From assembly GCF_042682685.1 (NCBI RefSeq), contig NZ_JBHUHX010000039.1, forward strand, positions 60,315-124,314: a DNA stretch of 64,000 nt. The letters run 5' to 3'. Below are positions 26,053-34,670 of this stretch, in pieces. A program made the translations under genes and the position numbers. The notes beneath the pieces are model-generated. The model made no database searches, had not been told where the DNA came from, and worked only from the letters and a program-made list of their open reading frames with translations. Positions within the stretch are counted from its first letter, which is position 1. Every line of letters begins with the position of its first letter. The DNA comes from Imhoffiella fuscus (GTDB taxonomy: Bacteria > Pseudomonadota > Gammaproteobacteria > Chromatiales > Chromatiaceae).

Positions 26053-28131
26053 ATGGCAATCGATCCGAATGATGAGATTCTTCAAGACTTCCTGGTCGAG
26101 GCTGGAGAGTTGCTGGAGGCGCTCAACGAACAGTTGATCGACCTGGAGCAGAATCCCGAGGATCGGGATCTGCTCAATGCGGTATTCCGCAGTTTTCATA
26201 CCATCAAGGGCGGTGCTGGATTCCTCAATCTCAATGCCCTGGTGGAGGTCTGCCATCACGCCGAGGACGTCTTCAATCTTCTGCGCAACAACCAGCGCAA
26301 GATCGATGCCTTTTTAATGGACACGGTCCTGCGGGTGTTGGACGTGCTCAATGTCATGTTCGGCGATCTCAAGATGGGGAAGGAGCCCGAGCATGCGCCA
26401 CCGCAACTGGTCGCTGCACTCGCTGGGCTGGCCTCTCCCGATGCGGTAGCGGCTGCGCCGACCGCCGCGCCTCAGGCTCCGCCGCCGTCGCCTCCCGAGC
26501 CTGCGCCTGAACCGGTTCCCGAGACGCAGGATGCGTCAGAATCCCCGGACGATATCAGCGAGGCCGAATTCGAGGCACTGCTGGATGCCTTGCCGCGCGA
26601 TGGCAGTGCCGCCGCTGGTGACGCAGCTGTCGAGAAGGCGCCTGCATCGCCACCGCCGGAGGGTCAGGACGCATCGTCCGATTTGATCACGGAGGACGAA
26701 TTCGAGGCGCTCATCGATCAGTTACACGGAGGCGGCGCGGCGGCGGCTCCCGCACCGAAGTCTCCTGCTCCCGTGTCTGCGGCTCCTGTCGCTCCTCAAG
26801 TCGCGACGAAGGAGGTGGCGGTACCCAAATCATCCCACGCGCCACCCGTTGCCGACTCGGCTTCCGTATCCGAGGTGGAGGTGGCGGGGAAGAATGCCCG
26901 TGCCTCGGTCGGTGAAACATCGGTTCGCGTCGATACCCAACGGCTAGACGAGATCATGAATCTGGTCGGCGAATTGGTGCTGGTGCGAAACCGCATGAGC
27001 ATGCTGCGCACCCGGACAGCAGACGACGAGCTTGGTAAGGCCATCGGCGCGCTCGCTCTGGTGACGGCCGACCTTCAGTCCGCTGTGATGAAGACGCGGA
27101 TGCAACCGATCAAGAAGGTGTTCAGCCGTTTTCCGCGTGTCGTGCGCGATCTGGCGCGCAGCCTAGGGAAGGAGATCGAACTCGAAACCTTCGGTGAGGA
27201 GACGGACCTCGACAAAAATCTGGTCGAGGCGCTGGCCGATCCGCTCGTTCACCTCATCCGGAACGCCGTCGATCACGGTGTTGAGATGCCCGATGTGCGC
27301 GAGGCCAGCGGCAAGCCACGCAGGGGGACGGTGATTCTCGGTGCAGCCCAGGAGGGCGACCACATTTCGCTGCTCATTCAAGACGATGGGCGAGGCATGG
27401 ATCCGGAGAAGCTTCGCGCCAAGGCGCTGGAAAAGGGGCTGCTGGATCCGGCCATGGTCGAACGAATGACGGATCGAGAGTCCTTCAATCTCATCTTCAT
27501 GGCCGGGTTCTCCACCAAGGAAGAGATTTCGGATGTCTCCGGTCGCGGCGTTGGCATGGACGTGGTCAAGACGCGTATTGCCCAGCTCAATGGCTCGGTC
27601 GAAATCGATTCGGTGCTGGGCGTGGGAACCAAGCTGCATGTCAAGTTGCCGCTGACTCTGGCGATTCTCCCCGCGCTGATGGTTATCCTCGACGGCAGGC
27701 GTTTTGCCATTCCATTGGCCTCCGTTTCCGAAATATTGGACCTGGATCTGACTCGGACCCATTTTGTCGACGATCAGGAGGCGATCATGGTCCGTAGCCA
27801 TGCCTTGCCTCTCTACTACGTGTCGCGCTGGCTGCATCCCTACTCACTGATCGAGCCCAGGTCGGATGCCCATGTCGTTGTGGTGCACGTCGGTCAGCGC
27901 AAGGTCGGTTTGGTGGTCGATGGTCTCGTGGGCCAGGAGGAGGTTGTGATCAAGCCGTTGGGGCGTGGTCTGCAGGGCGTTCCAGGGCTTGCCGGGGCTA
28001 CTATCACCGGTGATGGCGGAATTGCATTGATCATTGATGTGCCCGAGCTTCTGACACTGATGGGACGTCCCGGCTACGGTGGGCGCGCTGCGCGGGCGGA
28101 GCCGGCGATGGTGTCGGAGGCGGGGGGCTGA
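26053..28131 (+). CDS. cheA: Chemotaxis histidine kinase CheA
   Basis: 692 residues. The HPt domain (1-105) carries phosphorylated His49 in FRSFHTIKGGAGFL. A long Ala/Pro linker (about 125-290) takes the place of a folded P2 domain. It contains two FliM-like peptides, ISEAEFEALLDAL (168-180) and ITEDEFEALIDQL (212-224). Dimerisation helices start at about 297 (RLDEIMNLVGELVLVRNRM). ATP-binding boxes are LVHLIRNAVDHG (about 398), DDGRGMD (about 445) and SGRGVGMDVVK (about 494). A CheW-like domain ends the protein. CheA phosphorylates CheY and CheB in receptor arrays with CheW, encoded 3 kb on. Confidence 0.97.
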   Translation: MAIDPNDEILQDFLVEAGELLEALNEQLIDLEQNPEDRDLLNAVFRSFHTIKGGAGFLNLNALVEVCHHAEDVFNLLRNNQRKIDAFLMDTVLRVLDVLNVMFGDLKMGKEPEHAPPQLVAALAGLASPDAVAAAPTAAPQAPPPSPPEPAPEPVPETQDASESPDDISEAEFEALLDALPRDGSAAAGDAAVEKAPASPPPEGQDASSDLITEDEFEALIDQLHGGGAAAAPAPKSPAPVSAAPVAPQVATKEVAVPKSSHAPPVADSASVSEVEVAGKNARASVGETSVRVDTQRLDEIMNLVGELVLVRNRMSMLRTRTADDELGKAIGALALVTADLQSAVMKTRMQPIKKVFSRFPRVVRDLARSLGKEIELETFGEETDLDKNLVEALADPLVHLIRNAVDHGVEMPDVREASGKPRRGTVILGAAQEGDHISLLIQDDGRGMDPEKLRAKALEKGLLDPAMVERMTDRESFNLIFMAGFSTKEEISDVSGRGVGMDVVKTRIAQLNGSVEIDSVLGVGTKLHVKLPLTLAILPALMVILDGRRFAIPLASVSEILDLDLTRTHFVDDQEAIMVRSHALPLYYVSRWLHPYSLIEPRSDAHVVVVHVGQRKVGLVVDGLVGQEEVVIKPLGRGLQGVPGLAGATITGDGGIALIIDVPELLTLMGRPGYGGRAARAEPAMVSEAGG

Positions 28132-28134
28132 TTG

Positions 28135-29223
28135 ATGGCATTGCGCGTCGTCGTGGTTGATGACTCGGGTTTCTTTCGACGGCGCATCGTCGAGATTCTC
28201 AACGCGGATATCGGTATCGAGGTGGTTGGTACCGCCGCGAACGGCATGGAGGCCATTGAGGTTGTCAAGCGGCTCGATCCAGATGTCGTGACGATGGATA
28301 TCGAGATGCCGGTGATGGATGGTATATCCGCCGTTCGTCGCATCATGGCGGAATCGCCAAGACCCATTCTCATGTTCTCGACGCTGACGACTGAGGGGGC
28401 GAAGGCGACTCTAGATGCCCTGGATGCGGGGGCGACCGATTTTCTGCCCAAACGTTTCAGCGAGATGGCGAAGGATGAGGATTCCGCCAAAATCCTGCTC
28501 CGCCGCCGTGTTCGAGCGCTGGGACGCAGTCGGTTGAGGGCCGGCTCGCAGGCCCATGTGGAATCGCGTGATCGGGCGGCCTTTGCTGAGCCCGCTCCAG
28601 TGGTTACGAGACCGATGACCTCGCTGCGCGCGCCGGTAGGAACCCTGCCCCTGCATTCGCTGCGCGCCGTCCTCATAGGGACCTCTACAGGGGGGCCAGT
28701 GGCCTTGCAAGAGGTTCTGAAGGGGTTGCCCAAGTCGTTTCCCTTGCCGATCGTTCTCGTTCAGCATATGCCGGCAAGTTTCACCCCGGCCTTCGCCGAG
28801 CGATTGAATAGTCTGTGCCAGATCGAGGTCAAGGAGGCTGCGTCCGGTGATGTGCTCAAACCTGGATGCGCCTTGCTCGCGCCCGGCGGACTGCAGATGG
28901 TCCTGGAAGGGGGCGGTCAGACTCGGGTTCGAATTGAAGAAAGTCCACTTGGCACCATCTACAAGCCTAGCGTCGATATCACCTTCAATTCGGCGGTCTC
29001 TGCGCTCAAGTCCCAGGTTTTGGCCGTCGTGCTGACTGGAATGGGTGCGGATGGACGCGAAGGTTCGCGGGCGCTGAAGGGGCAGGGTGCGCATGTTTGG
29101 GCACAGGATGCGGCTTCATCCGTCGTGTTCGGGATGCCAGCCGCCGTTATCGATGCAGGACTGGCTGATCATGTCTATTCGCTCAAGGATTTCGGACCGG
29201 CTCTGGTAAAGGGTTTCTGCTGA
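28135..29223 (+). CDS. cheB: Chemoreceptor methylesterase/deamidase CheB
   Basis: 362 residues from ATG 28135; a TTG codon directly before could also be read as start, changing one residue. Receiver domain with Asp55 in DVVTMDIEMPVMDG. The C-terminal esterase has its triad visible: Ser184 (GTSTGGPVALQEVL), His211 (VLVQHMPASFT) and Asp306 (TGMGADGREG). CheB removes methyl groups added by CheR (encoded at 37994) and is activated by CheA. Only 3 bp separate it from the end of cheA, and its stop is next to the motC ATG. Confidence 0.96.
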   Translation: MALRVVVVDDSGFFRRRIVEILNADIGIEVVGTAANGMEAIEVVKRLDPDVVTMDIEMPVMDGISAVRRIMAESPRPILMFSTLTTEGAKATLDALDAGATDFLPKRFSEMAKDEDSAKILLRRRVRALGRSRLRAGSQAHVESRDRAAFAEPAPVVTRPMTSLRAPVGTLPLHSLRAVLIGTSTGGPVALQEVLKGLPKSFPLPIVLVQHMPASFTPAFAERLNSLCQIEVKEAASGDVLKPGCALLAPGGLQMVLEGGGQTRVRIEESPLGTIYKPSVDITFNSAVSALKSQVLAVVLTGMGADGREGSRALKGQGAHVWAQDAASSVVFGMPAAVIDAGLADHVYSLKDFGPALVKGFC

Positions 29224-29224
29224 C

Positions 29225-29968
29225 ATGGATATCCTGAGTGTGGTGGGGATCCTGTTGGGTCTCGTCGCCATCTTGGGTGGGGCTATCGCCAAGGGAAGCA
29301 GTATCGGTGCACTCTGGAATTTAGCGGCGTTCCTCATCGTCGTCATCGGCACTCTCGGGGCCACCCTCGTTCAGGCGCGCGTTCCCGTGTTCCTGCATGC
29401 CTTGCGGATCTTCCCCTGGGTGTTCGTTCCAGCGAATCTGGATGCGCGGGCGATGATCGAGCGGATCGTCGGCTGGTCGCTTCTGTCGAGAAAGGAAGGC
29501 CTGCTTGGGCTCGAAAACGCCTCCGATGTGGAGGAGGATCCTTTTCTTCGCAAGGGGTTGCAACTGCTCGTCGATGGCGTGGAACCCCAATCGCTGCGAC
29601 AGATACTCGAGTCCGATCTGGATAGTCGAGAGGCGTTCGATCTGCAGGGCGCCAAGGTTTTCGAGAGCATGGGGATCTATTCGCCGACACTCGGCATCAT
29701 CGGCGCGGTCATGGGTCTGATGGCCGTGATGCAGAATCTGGCGGATCCGAGCATGCTTGGGCATGGTATTGCTGCAGCCTTCGTCGCGACCATTTATGGG
29801 GTTGGCTTGGCCAATCTCTTTTTTTTGCCTGTGTCCAATAAGCTCAAGGGAATCGTTCAGGCGCGGGTGAATTATCAGGTCATGTTGCTCGAAGGCTTGA
29901 TCTCGATCGCTGAGGGGGAAAACCCGCGCAACATCGAGAACAAACTCAGCGGATTTATTCAAGGCTGA
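29225..29968 (+). CDS. motC: Second stator channel protein MotC (MotA family)
   Basis: 247 residues, shorter than MotA (283) as usual for MotC. Four membrane segments: DILSVVGILLGLVAILGGAI, LAAFLIVVIGTLGATLV, SPTLGIIGAVMGLMAVMQNL and AAAFVATIYGVGLANLFFLP. The cytoplasmic loop carries ESMGIYSPT. With MotD it forms the alternative stator known from Pseudomonas, where it supports swarming and running at high load. Same place as in Pseudomonas, between cheB and cheW; 11 bp to motD. Confidence 0.93.
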   Translation: MDILSVVGILLGLVAILGGAIAKGSSIGALWNLAAFLIVVIGTLGATLVQARVPVFLHALRIFPWVFVPANLDARAMIERIVGWSLLSRKEGLLGLENASDVEEDPFLRKGLQLLVDGVEPQSLRQILESDLDSREAFDLQGAKVFESMGIYSPTLGIIGAVMGLMAVMQNLADPSMLGHGIAAAFVATIYGVGLANLFFLPVSNKLKGIVQARVNYQVMLLEGLISIAEGENPRNIENKLSGFIQG

Positions 29969-29979
29969 GGGACGGATTC

Positions 29980-30897
29980 ATGGCGCGTCGGCGCAAGATC
30001 GAGGATCATGCGAATCACGAGGCCTGGGCAATACCCTATGGCGATCTGGTCACACTGCTCATGGCCTTTTTCGTGGTCATGTACGCGGTGTCCGTCGTGG
30101 ATGTGGGCAAGTATCGTGTTCTGTCGAACTCCTTGGTCGAGGCGTTTGGGGCGCATGCGCCGATCGATCCGATCCAGGTCGGAGACCCTAGCCTGGACTT
30201 GAATCTGCTGACGGATGACGTCCAGCGTTCGCTCGCGCCACGCGTGCTCGATCATTCCGGGGGTGATTCGCGTCAGGACTACGTAGCCGCCATGGAGACG
30301 CGCTCGCCGACCGAGGTTGCCATCGAAAGTGCGCTCGATAGCGTCTCTGGAGAGGATCGCAAGCGGATGCTGCGCGAAATCGCAGAGATGTCCGAAGAGA
30401 TTGAGGGTGCGTTGGGGCCGCTCATCACTGAGGGTGACATTCAAGTCAAGCGCAAGCCCTATTGGCTCGAGATCACCATCAATACGAACCTATTGTTCAC
30501 CAGTGGGTCGGCGACCCTGGAGCCCGCCGCGCGTCCTGTACTTAAGGATGTCGCTCGGATCCTTTCGAAGCGTGATGCGCGTATCCATGTCGAGGGCCAT
30601 ACCGATGATCAGCCGATCCGCAATTCGATCTATCCTTCGAATTGGGAGCTCTCGTCTGGCCGCGCAGCCACCGTCGTCAATCTATTCGCCCAAAATGGGA
30701 TAGATCCCAAGCGCATGGTGGCGATCGGGTATGCAGAATTTCAGCCTGTGGCCGATAACGATACGGAAGAAGGTCGATCGCAGAATCGCCGCGTCGCAGT
30801 GGTCGTGTTGCCTGGACCTTCCCCGGATCGTGATGGGACGTCGGAGCCGGAGCGGCTCCGACGTGATTACGAGGGGGGGATTGGCGAGCTTCGCTGA
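29980..30897 (+). CDS. motD: Second stator anchor protein MotD (MotB family)
   Basis: 305 residues. The membrane helix IPYGDLVTLLMAFFVVMYAV carries the ion-binding Asp22. OmpA-type peptidoglycan-binding domain: HVEGHTDDQPIRNSIYPSNW and NGIDPKRMVAIGYAEFQP. It partners with MotC. The last codons include a perfect 11-bp hairpin (annotated separately). No ParA/ParC-type genes lie between motD and cheW, in contrast to Pseudomonas and Vibrio. Confidence 0.95.
   Translation: MARRRKIEDHANHEAWAIPYGDLVTLLMAFFVVMYAVSVVDVGKYRVLSNSLVEAFGAHAPIDPIQVGDPSLDLNLLTDDVQRSLAPRVLDHSGGDSRQDYVAAMETRSPTEVAIESALDSVSGEDRKRMLREIAEMSEEIEGALGPLITEGDIQVKRKPYWLEITINTNLLFTSGSATLEPAARPVLKDVARILSKRDARIHVEGHTDDQPIRNSIYPSNWELSSGRAATVVNLFAQNGIDPKRMVAIGYAEFQPVADNDTEEGRSQNRRVAVVVLPGPSPDRDGTSEPERLRRDYEGGIGELR
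30838..30864 (+). other. Strong hairpin in the 3' end of motD
   Basis: ACGTCGGAGCC (30838-30848) and GGCTCCGACGT (30854-30864) are perfect 11-bp inverted repeats around a 5-nt loop, inside the last dozen codons of motD. No T-run follows, so factor-independent termination is unlikely. A second, weaker stem (CTAGACC/GGTCTGG, 30910-30926, one G-U pair) lies just after the motD stop. The pair could slow or stabilise the 3' end of the transcript before cheW; inference. Confidence 0.45.
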
Positions 30898-30990
30898 GCG
30901 CGTCTCAGCCTAGACCCTAGGTCTGGAGTATCGTCATCGTTCGGCGGCACCCGATTATCAAGCGCTTTTGCTTAGACCCGTGAGGAAGCA

Positions 30991-31473
30991 ATGACCACAT
31001 CAGATTCTCAGAGCAAGAACCAAGGGCCTTCTTCGGCTTTCGTAACCTTTAGTTTGGCCGAGGAGACCTATGCCATCGACGTGCTTCAGGTACAAGAGGT
31101 CCTGAAGCTCACCGACATCGCGCCCGTGCCGGGTGTTCCGGATTTTATCCTGGGCATCATCAACTTGCGTGGGGACGTGGTGACAGTGATTGACGCGCGG
31201 CGTCGTATGGCGCTGCCGGATCGAGAGCCAGATGACGCCTCCCGTATCGTCATCATCGACGTGGATAACCAGAATGTCGGTATTCTCGTCGATGCGGTCG
31301 CGGAGGTGGTGCAGATCTCGCCCGATGCCGTCGATCCAGCGCCAGCCGTCGGCAACGACCAGACGAGCCGTTTTATCTTGGGTGTGACCAGCACGGCAGA
31401 GGGGCTCACGATCCTGATCGATCTGAACAAGCTGCTCTCCGATGACGAATGGTCGATTGTCCGAGACGTCTAA
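30991..31473 (+). CDS. cheW: Chemotaxis coupling protein CheW
   Basis: 160 residues, a single CheW domain: AFVTFSLAEETYAIDVLQVQ, the conserved PGVPDFILGIINLRGDVVTV and GILVDAVAEVVQIS. CheW links CheA to chemoreceptors. An AGGAAG ribosome binding site precedes the ATG. The 93-bp gap after motD contains a small hairpin but no convincing promoter. Domain complete. Confidence 0.96.
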   Translation: MTTSDSQSKNQGPSSAFVTFSLAEETYAIDVLQVQEVLKLTDIAPVPGVPDFILGIINLRGDVVTVIDARRRMALPDREPDDASRIVIIDVDNQNVGILVDAVAEVVQISPDAVDPAPAVGNDQTSRFILGVTSTAEGLTILIDLNKLLSDDEWSIVRDV

Positions 31474-31564
31474 ACGCGTTGGGCGATGAGGGCGCTTCGC
31501 GTGTGTCTGGGTGGTTTCTGGATGCCTGGATGGTAGGCGTATCCTCTGGCTGCGGGAGATTCGC

Positions 31565-31978
31565 ATGAGTGATCCGATCAAACCGTTGCCGCCGGTTTCT
31601 GCTCAGAACCCATCGCGTTCCTCGGCCGATGAACAAGATCGGAGTTTTGCCAAGTCTTTGTATTGGCCACGTTCGTCGAATCAGCCTGTCGAGCGTCGCT
31701 TGGGCAATCGGCGCTCTGGAGAGCGAAGGCGTTTCGAGCGGCGTAGAGATGAGCGTCGATCCGACGATAGGCGTACGGGCGAGCGCTTGTCCGACGACCG
31801 GCGAGACGTGGACCGTCGTGGCGTGGATCGGCGGGTTTCGGACCGTCGATCGAGTGATCGGCGCGGTTTGTCAAAAAGCGGTACGCAAAGGTTCGCTCAG
31901 GTGGGTGCCTCCAAACCGGGAAAGGGGACGGATAGAAATCGTCGACGCCGACGCGGCATCATTGATGAGTATGTTTGA
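31565..31978 (+). CDS. Arginine-rich pentapeptide-repeat protein
   Basis: 137 residues from ATG 31565; the open frame upstream to 31511 is less likely because the GCGGGAGA ribosome binding site serves this ATG. Residues 41-100 are twelve uninterrupted pentads of pattern xx[E/D/N]RR (for example VERR, SGERR, SDDRR, GVDRR; one ends RL). A Pro/Ser N-terminus and a basic C-terminus (TDRNRRRRRGIIDEYV) flank them. Five-residue spacing with alternating acid and Arg pairs would give an extended charged surface or helix; nucleic acid, polyphosphate or protein binding are all possible. No family function is known to me. It sits between cheW and the DUF2802 gene, so a chemotaxis or polar role is a guess. 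Confidence 0.75.
   Translation: MSDPIKPLPPVSAQNPSRSSADEQDRSFAKSLYWPRSSNQPVERRLGNRRSGERRRFERRRDERRSDDRRTGERLSDDRRDVDRRGVDRRVSDRRSSDRRGLSKSGTQRFAQVGASKPGKGTDRNRRRRRGIIDEYV
31685..31864 (+). repeat. Twelve 15-bp units encoding xx(E/D)RR pentads
   Basis: The DNA keeps an exact 15-bp frame through twelve units. Third-position choices differ between units (cgtcgc, cggcgc, cgtcgt), so the array is old or under protein-level selection rather than a fresh slippage product. Confidence 0.8.
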
Positions 31979-32029
31979 TCGCTGGAGCCCGACAGTTGGT
32001 CGGGCTGTAAGGCCTGTGGCGGACGCTGC

Positions 32030-32509
32030 ATGATTTCCGGTATGAATGTTCCTCCTTCGGTTCTCCTTGTCTTGGTGGGGGTGACATTCGTGCTCGCGGT
32101 CCTCGCTTTGGTCGTCATCATTCGTCTCTCTCGAACTGTGAAGCAGTTGCGGGACCTGGTTCACGACCTCAAGCGAGACCAGCAACGCCAGAGTACGGCC
32201 CTCCTGTCCTTGCACGGTGCCATGAAAACCATCTCCGAAGACGTGATCAGCCATGGACAGATTCAATCCTCGGTGAGACGGACGCTCGAACGTTTGGTGG
32301 ATCAGCAGAGCCAGATGCAGTTGCGCGAGGTGGATGAGGGGTTGTATCCGCAGGCGATTCGGCTGATTCAGAGCGGTCGAGGGCGTGATGAGGTTCAACG
32401 GCTCTGTTCTCTGACCGATTCGGAAGCGGATCTCCTGTTCAGTCTGCATGCCCCAGGGGCCGTCGTTACGAAAGGCTCGCGGGCAGCGGTTTCATCACGT
32501 GATCGGTGA
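32030..32509 (+). CDS. DUF2802 membrane-anchored protein
   Basis: 159 residues. One membrane helix at about 8-30 (PPSVLLVLVGVTFVLAVLAL), a coiled-coil stretch (SRTVKQLRDLVHDLKRDQQR), then the C-terminal DUF2802 block LYPQAIRLIQSGRGRDEVQR followed by a Cys and TDSEADLLFSLH. The latter resembles a small helix-turn-helix but has no proven role. Homologues regularly follow cheW in polar-flagellate gammaproteobacteria. ATG 32042 is an alternative start. Last plus-strand gene before the convergent FlhB-like gene. Confidence 0.85.
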   Translation: MISGMNVPPSVLLVLVGVTFVLAVLALVVIIRLSRTVKQLRDLVHDLKRDQQRQSTALLSLHGAMKTISEDVISHGQIQSSVRRTLERLVDQQSQMQLREVDEGLYPQAIRLIQSGRGRDEVQRLCSLTDSEADLLFSLHAPGAVVTKGSRAAVSSRDR

Positions 32510-32580
32510 GCTCGAATCGAGTCGGCTCCGGGCGCCAAAGAAGGGACCACCTGGCTGGCCGCTCTCTCCCACACAGAGAC

Positions 32581-32895
32581 TCACGCGTCTTGAGAAGGGG
32601 AGCGCAGGTCCGGTTGGCGGGGGTCGATGCCTTCCAGCATGAAGATGAAGGCGAGCACCTCGGCGACCGCGATATAGAGTTCTTTGGGGATTTCTTCGCC
32701 AACGGGGATCTGGGCTAGCGCCTCTACGAGGGCCGGATCCGATTGCAGTGGAATGTCATGGGCTTCGGCGATCTGTAGGATTTGCTCGGCTGTGGTGCCG
32801 CTGCCTGTCGCTGTGATCTGTGGGGCGCCTTTCCCATCCCAGCGCAGTGCGACCGCCTTCGACGCAGCGAACAGGCTTGGTCTCTTTTCCTTCAT
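32581..32895 (-). CDS. Stand-alone FlhB C-domain protein (export switch paralogue)
   Basis: 104 residues matching only the cytoplasmic C-terminal domain of FlhB. Motifs include SKAVALRWDGKGAPQITATG, ILQIAEAHDIPLQSDPALVE and VGEEIPKELYIAVAEVLAFI. The NPTH cleavage site is replaced (the equivalent is at the very N-terminus, ASKAVALRWDG), so it resembles the part left after FlhB cleavage. In other bacteria such FlhX/FlhB2 proteins can partly replace the FlhB C-fragment. Its ATG overlaps the stop of the second fliK-like gene by 4 bp, so the two are made together. Confidence 0.9.
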   Translation of the reverse strand: MKEKRPSLFAASKAVALRWDGKGAPQITATGSGTTAEQILQIAEAHDIPLQSDPALVEALAQIPVGEEIPKELYIAVAEVLAFIFMLEGIDPRQPDLRSPSQDA

Positions 32896-34670
32896 GCGTG
32901 ATCGTCTAGTAGGGGCGATCCGGAGTCCCTGACTGGATCGGTGGTCGCTTCTGGGCGATAGCTGGCATGTAAGCTGCCCACATCGAGTTCTCTTTCCTTC
33001 AGTTGGGTGCGGAGCTGCTCCAGGTGACGTTGCAAGATCTCCGCTCCCTGGCGATTCTCGCTGTTGAGAGAGGCGTTCAGCCGCCCACCTCTCAGATGCA
33101 GATGGATGTTGAGTGGCCCGAGTTTTTGCAAGTCGAGTCGAAGTTTCATGTCCCAGCCAGGCTCCTGCTCCCGGGATTTTCCTTTCTTGCGTCGGATGTC
33201 CGCCTGGATCGCCATGACCCTGTCTTCCATTCTTAACGGCAGTTCTAGAACCCAGCGGGGTTCTTGCGGATCTCGATCCAGGGATTGCAGCTGTTGCGTG
33301 ACCACCTGTTTGATCATTCCATCCACGTCACGGGCGAGCGAGCGCGATAGATGTTCGTCGAATGGATGTCGAGCTTTGGGCGTCGGATCTGCTTCGTTGA
33401 CCGGTAAGCGCTCGGCAAGATTTTCTTGCCTTGCCGACGGTATGCGTTTGTTTGTGTTTTCAGCCGATTCGCTAGGCCCTAACGCTGCGGAGCGGTTTCC
33501 TGTCGCGGGGCGAGCTTGATCGCTCCCGTTGTCTAGCGATTCATTCTTGGTGCCCTTCGTTTCGAGTGTTATCTGGCGCTCTGGGGCGAGCTTTTGGTCG
33601 ATTTCTGGATCGACGGAGGTTCCGGTCGGGTTTGAAGATGTCGACTGACTCAGCTGGGGGGGCGTGTATCCAGGGCGGCCTTGGGTGTTTGGTTTTTGCG
33701 TGATCGCCTGTTTGATGATTTCGAGTGCGTTTCGTGTGAGAGCCTGGAACAGGTTTTCCTCGAATGGGCGTTGGGCTTGTGTCGTTGCGGCCTCTTTGGT
33801 AAGCGTTGAGTGCCCAGCCGGGTTTTGGTTTCTGGAAACGGCTTGGTTATCTCGATTCTCCGTTGGCGTGTTCCCTGCGCGGTTCGTATCGAGTGAGGGT
33901 TGGACGCCTAGAGAGCGGGCGTCGAGGTTCGCGTGTCTCAGTCGATTGGCGACCAGGAGCAAGCGCGCTTTGAGATCATGCTCGATATTCTTGCTCTCTT
34001 CTGGGTCCAATGCGGTTCGCGCCAGTGTCGCTTCCAGCCAGATTCCAGCCCCTGCGATTGCCTTGCTGAGACGACTGGGATCGGTTAGATCCGCTGGGCG
34101 GGCGAGTCCTTCGAGAATAGACTCGAAAAGTCGGGTCACCGATGGTGGGCTGGCTGTGACCGGTTGAGTGTGCGTCTGAATTTGCACCTGGGCTTGCTTG
34201 GTCAGCCAGGTCTCAAGTGTCTTTGCAAGTGGCTGCGACTGAGGCAGATGGTGTCGGAGTTGCGCGTCCAGCCATTGAGGTGTGCCGATGTTGGGGTGGG
34301 ATGCTATGCCTTCCGTTCTGGTGCTTGGGTTGGTTGGCAGCTTCAGGACGAGCGCTGGCGTGACACTCACGACATCGGCGACCAGCCGGTTGGTGCTGGG
34401 GCGAGCGGCGGATCCGGCCGCGCGATTTTCGTGGGGGGCTGTGTCGAGGATCCGTGCCTGGATAGGTTTGGACCAACCGTCGTTGGCATCCGTTAAACGG
34501 ACTCGAACGTTCGTCATGCCGGAGGACAGCTGCCCGGCGAGTTGGATCTCGAGCCGGGCTCCGATCGTGATGGTGTCCGGCAGTTCGGTACGACTGGGCT
34601 GCGTAGCTCCGGTCGTCGAGCTGGCAATGCCCTTTGCGGTCGTAATGGTGGGAGGGATGGGCGGATTCAT
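32892..34670 (-). CDS. Second FliK-family hook-length control protein
   Basis: 592 residues. The C-terminal Flg_hook domain is recognisable in WDMKLRLDLQKLGPLNIHLH, the glycine-arginine turn LRGGRLNASLNSENRQGAEI and LQRHLEQLRTQLKERELDVG. The N-terminal ~480 residues are low-complexity, rich in Asn, Thr, Gln and Arg, with two PFDEHL/PFEENLFQALTRN-type segments (about 309 and 430) that look like an internal repeat. It differs completely from FliK at 12524 in its ruler region. Directly upstream of, and coupled to, the FlhB C-domain gene, so a FliK/FlhB pair is preserved. About 295 bp upstream (34671-34965) separate it from flgN; I see no gene or clear promoter there. Confidence 0.85.
   Translation of the reverse strand: MNPPIPPTITTAKGIASSTTGATQPSRTELPDTITIGARLEIQLAGQLSSGMTNVRVRLTDANDGWSKPIQARILDTAPHENRAAGSAARPSTNRLVADVVSVTPALVLKLPTNPSTRTEGIASHPNIGTPQWLDAQLRHHLPQSQPLAKTLETWLTKQAQVQIQTHTQPVTASPPSVTRLFESILEGLARPADLTDPSRLSKAIAGAGIWLEATLARTALDPEESKNIEHDLKARLLLVANRLRHANLDARSLGVQPSLDTNRAGNTPTENRDNQAVSRNQNPAGHSTLTKEAATTQAQRPFEENLFQALTRNALEIIKQAITQKPNTQGRPGYTPPQLSQSTSSNPTGTSVDPEIDQKLAPERQITLETKGTKNESLDNGSDQARPATGNRSAALGPSESAENTNKRIPSARQENLAERLPVNEADPTPKARHPFDEHLSRSLARDVDGMIKQVVTQQLQSLDRDPQEPRWVLELPLRMEDRVMAIQADIRRKKGKSREQEPGWDMKLRLDLQKLGPLNIHLHLRGGRLNASLNSENRQGAEILQRHLEQLRTQLKERELDVGSLHASYRPEATTDPVRDSGSPLLDDHA

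Noticed and set aside
30938..30960. CGGCACCCGATTATC as a sigma-54 promoter for cheW
   Set aside because: The -12 GC is missing; only the -24 half resembles the consensus.
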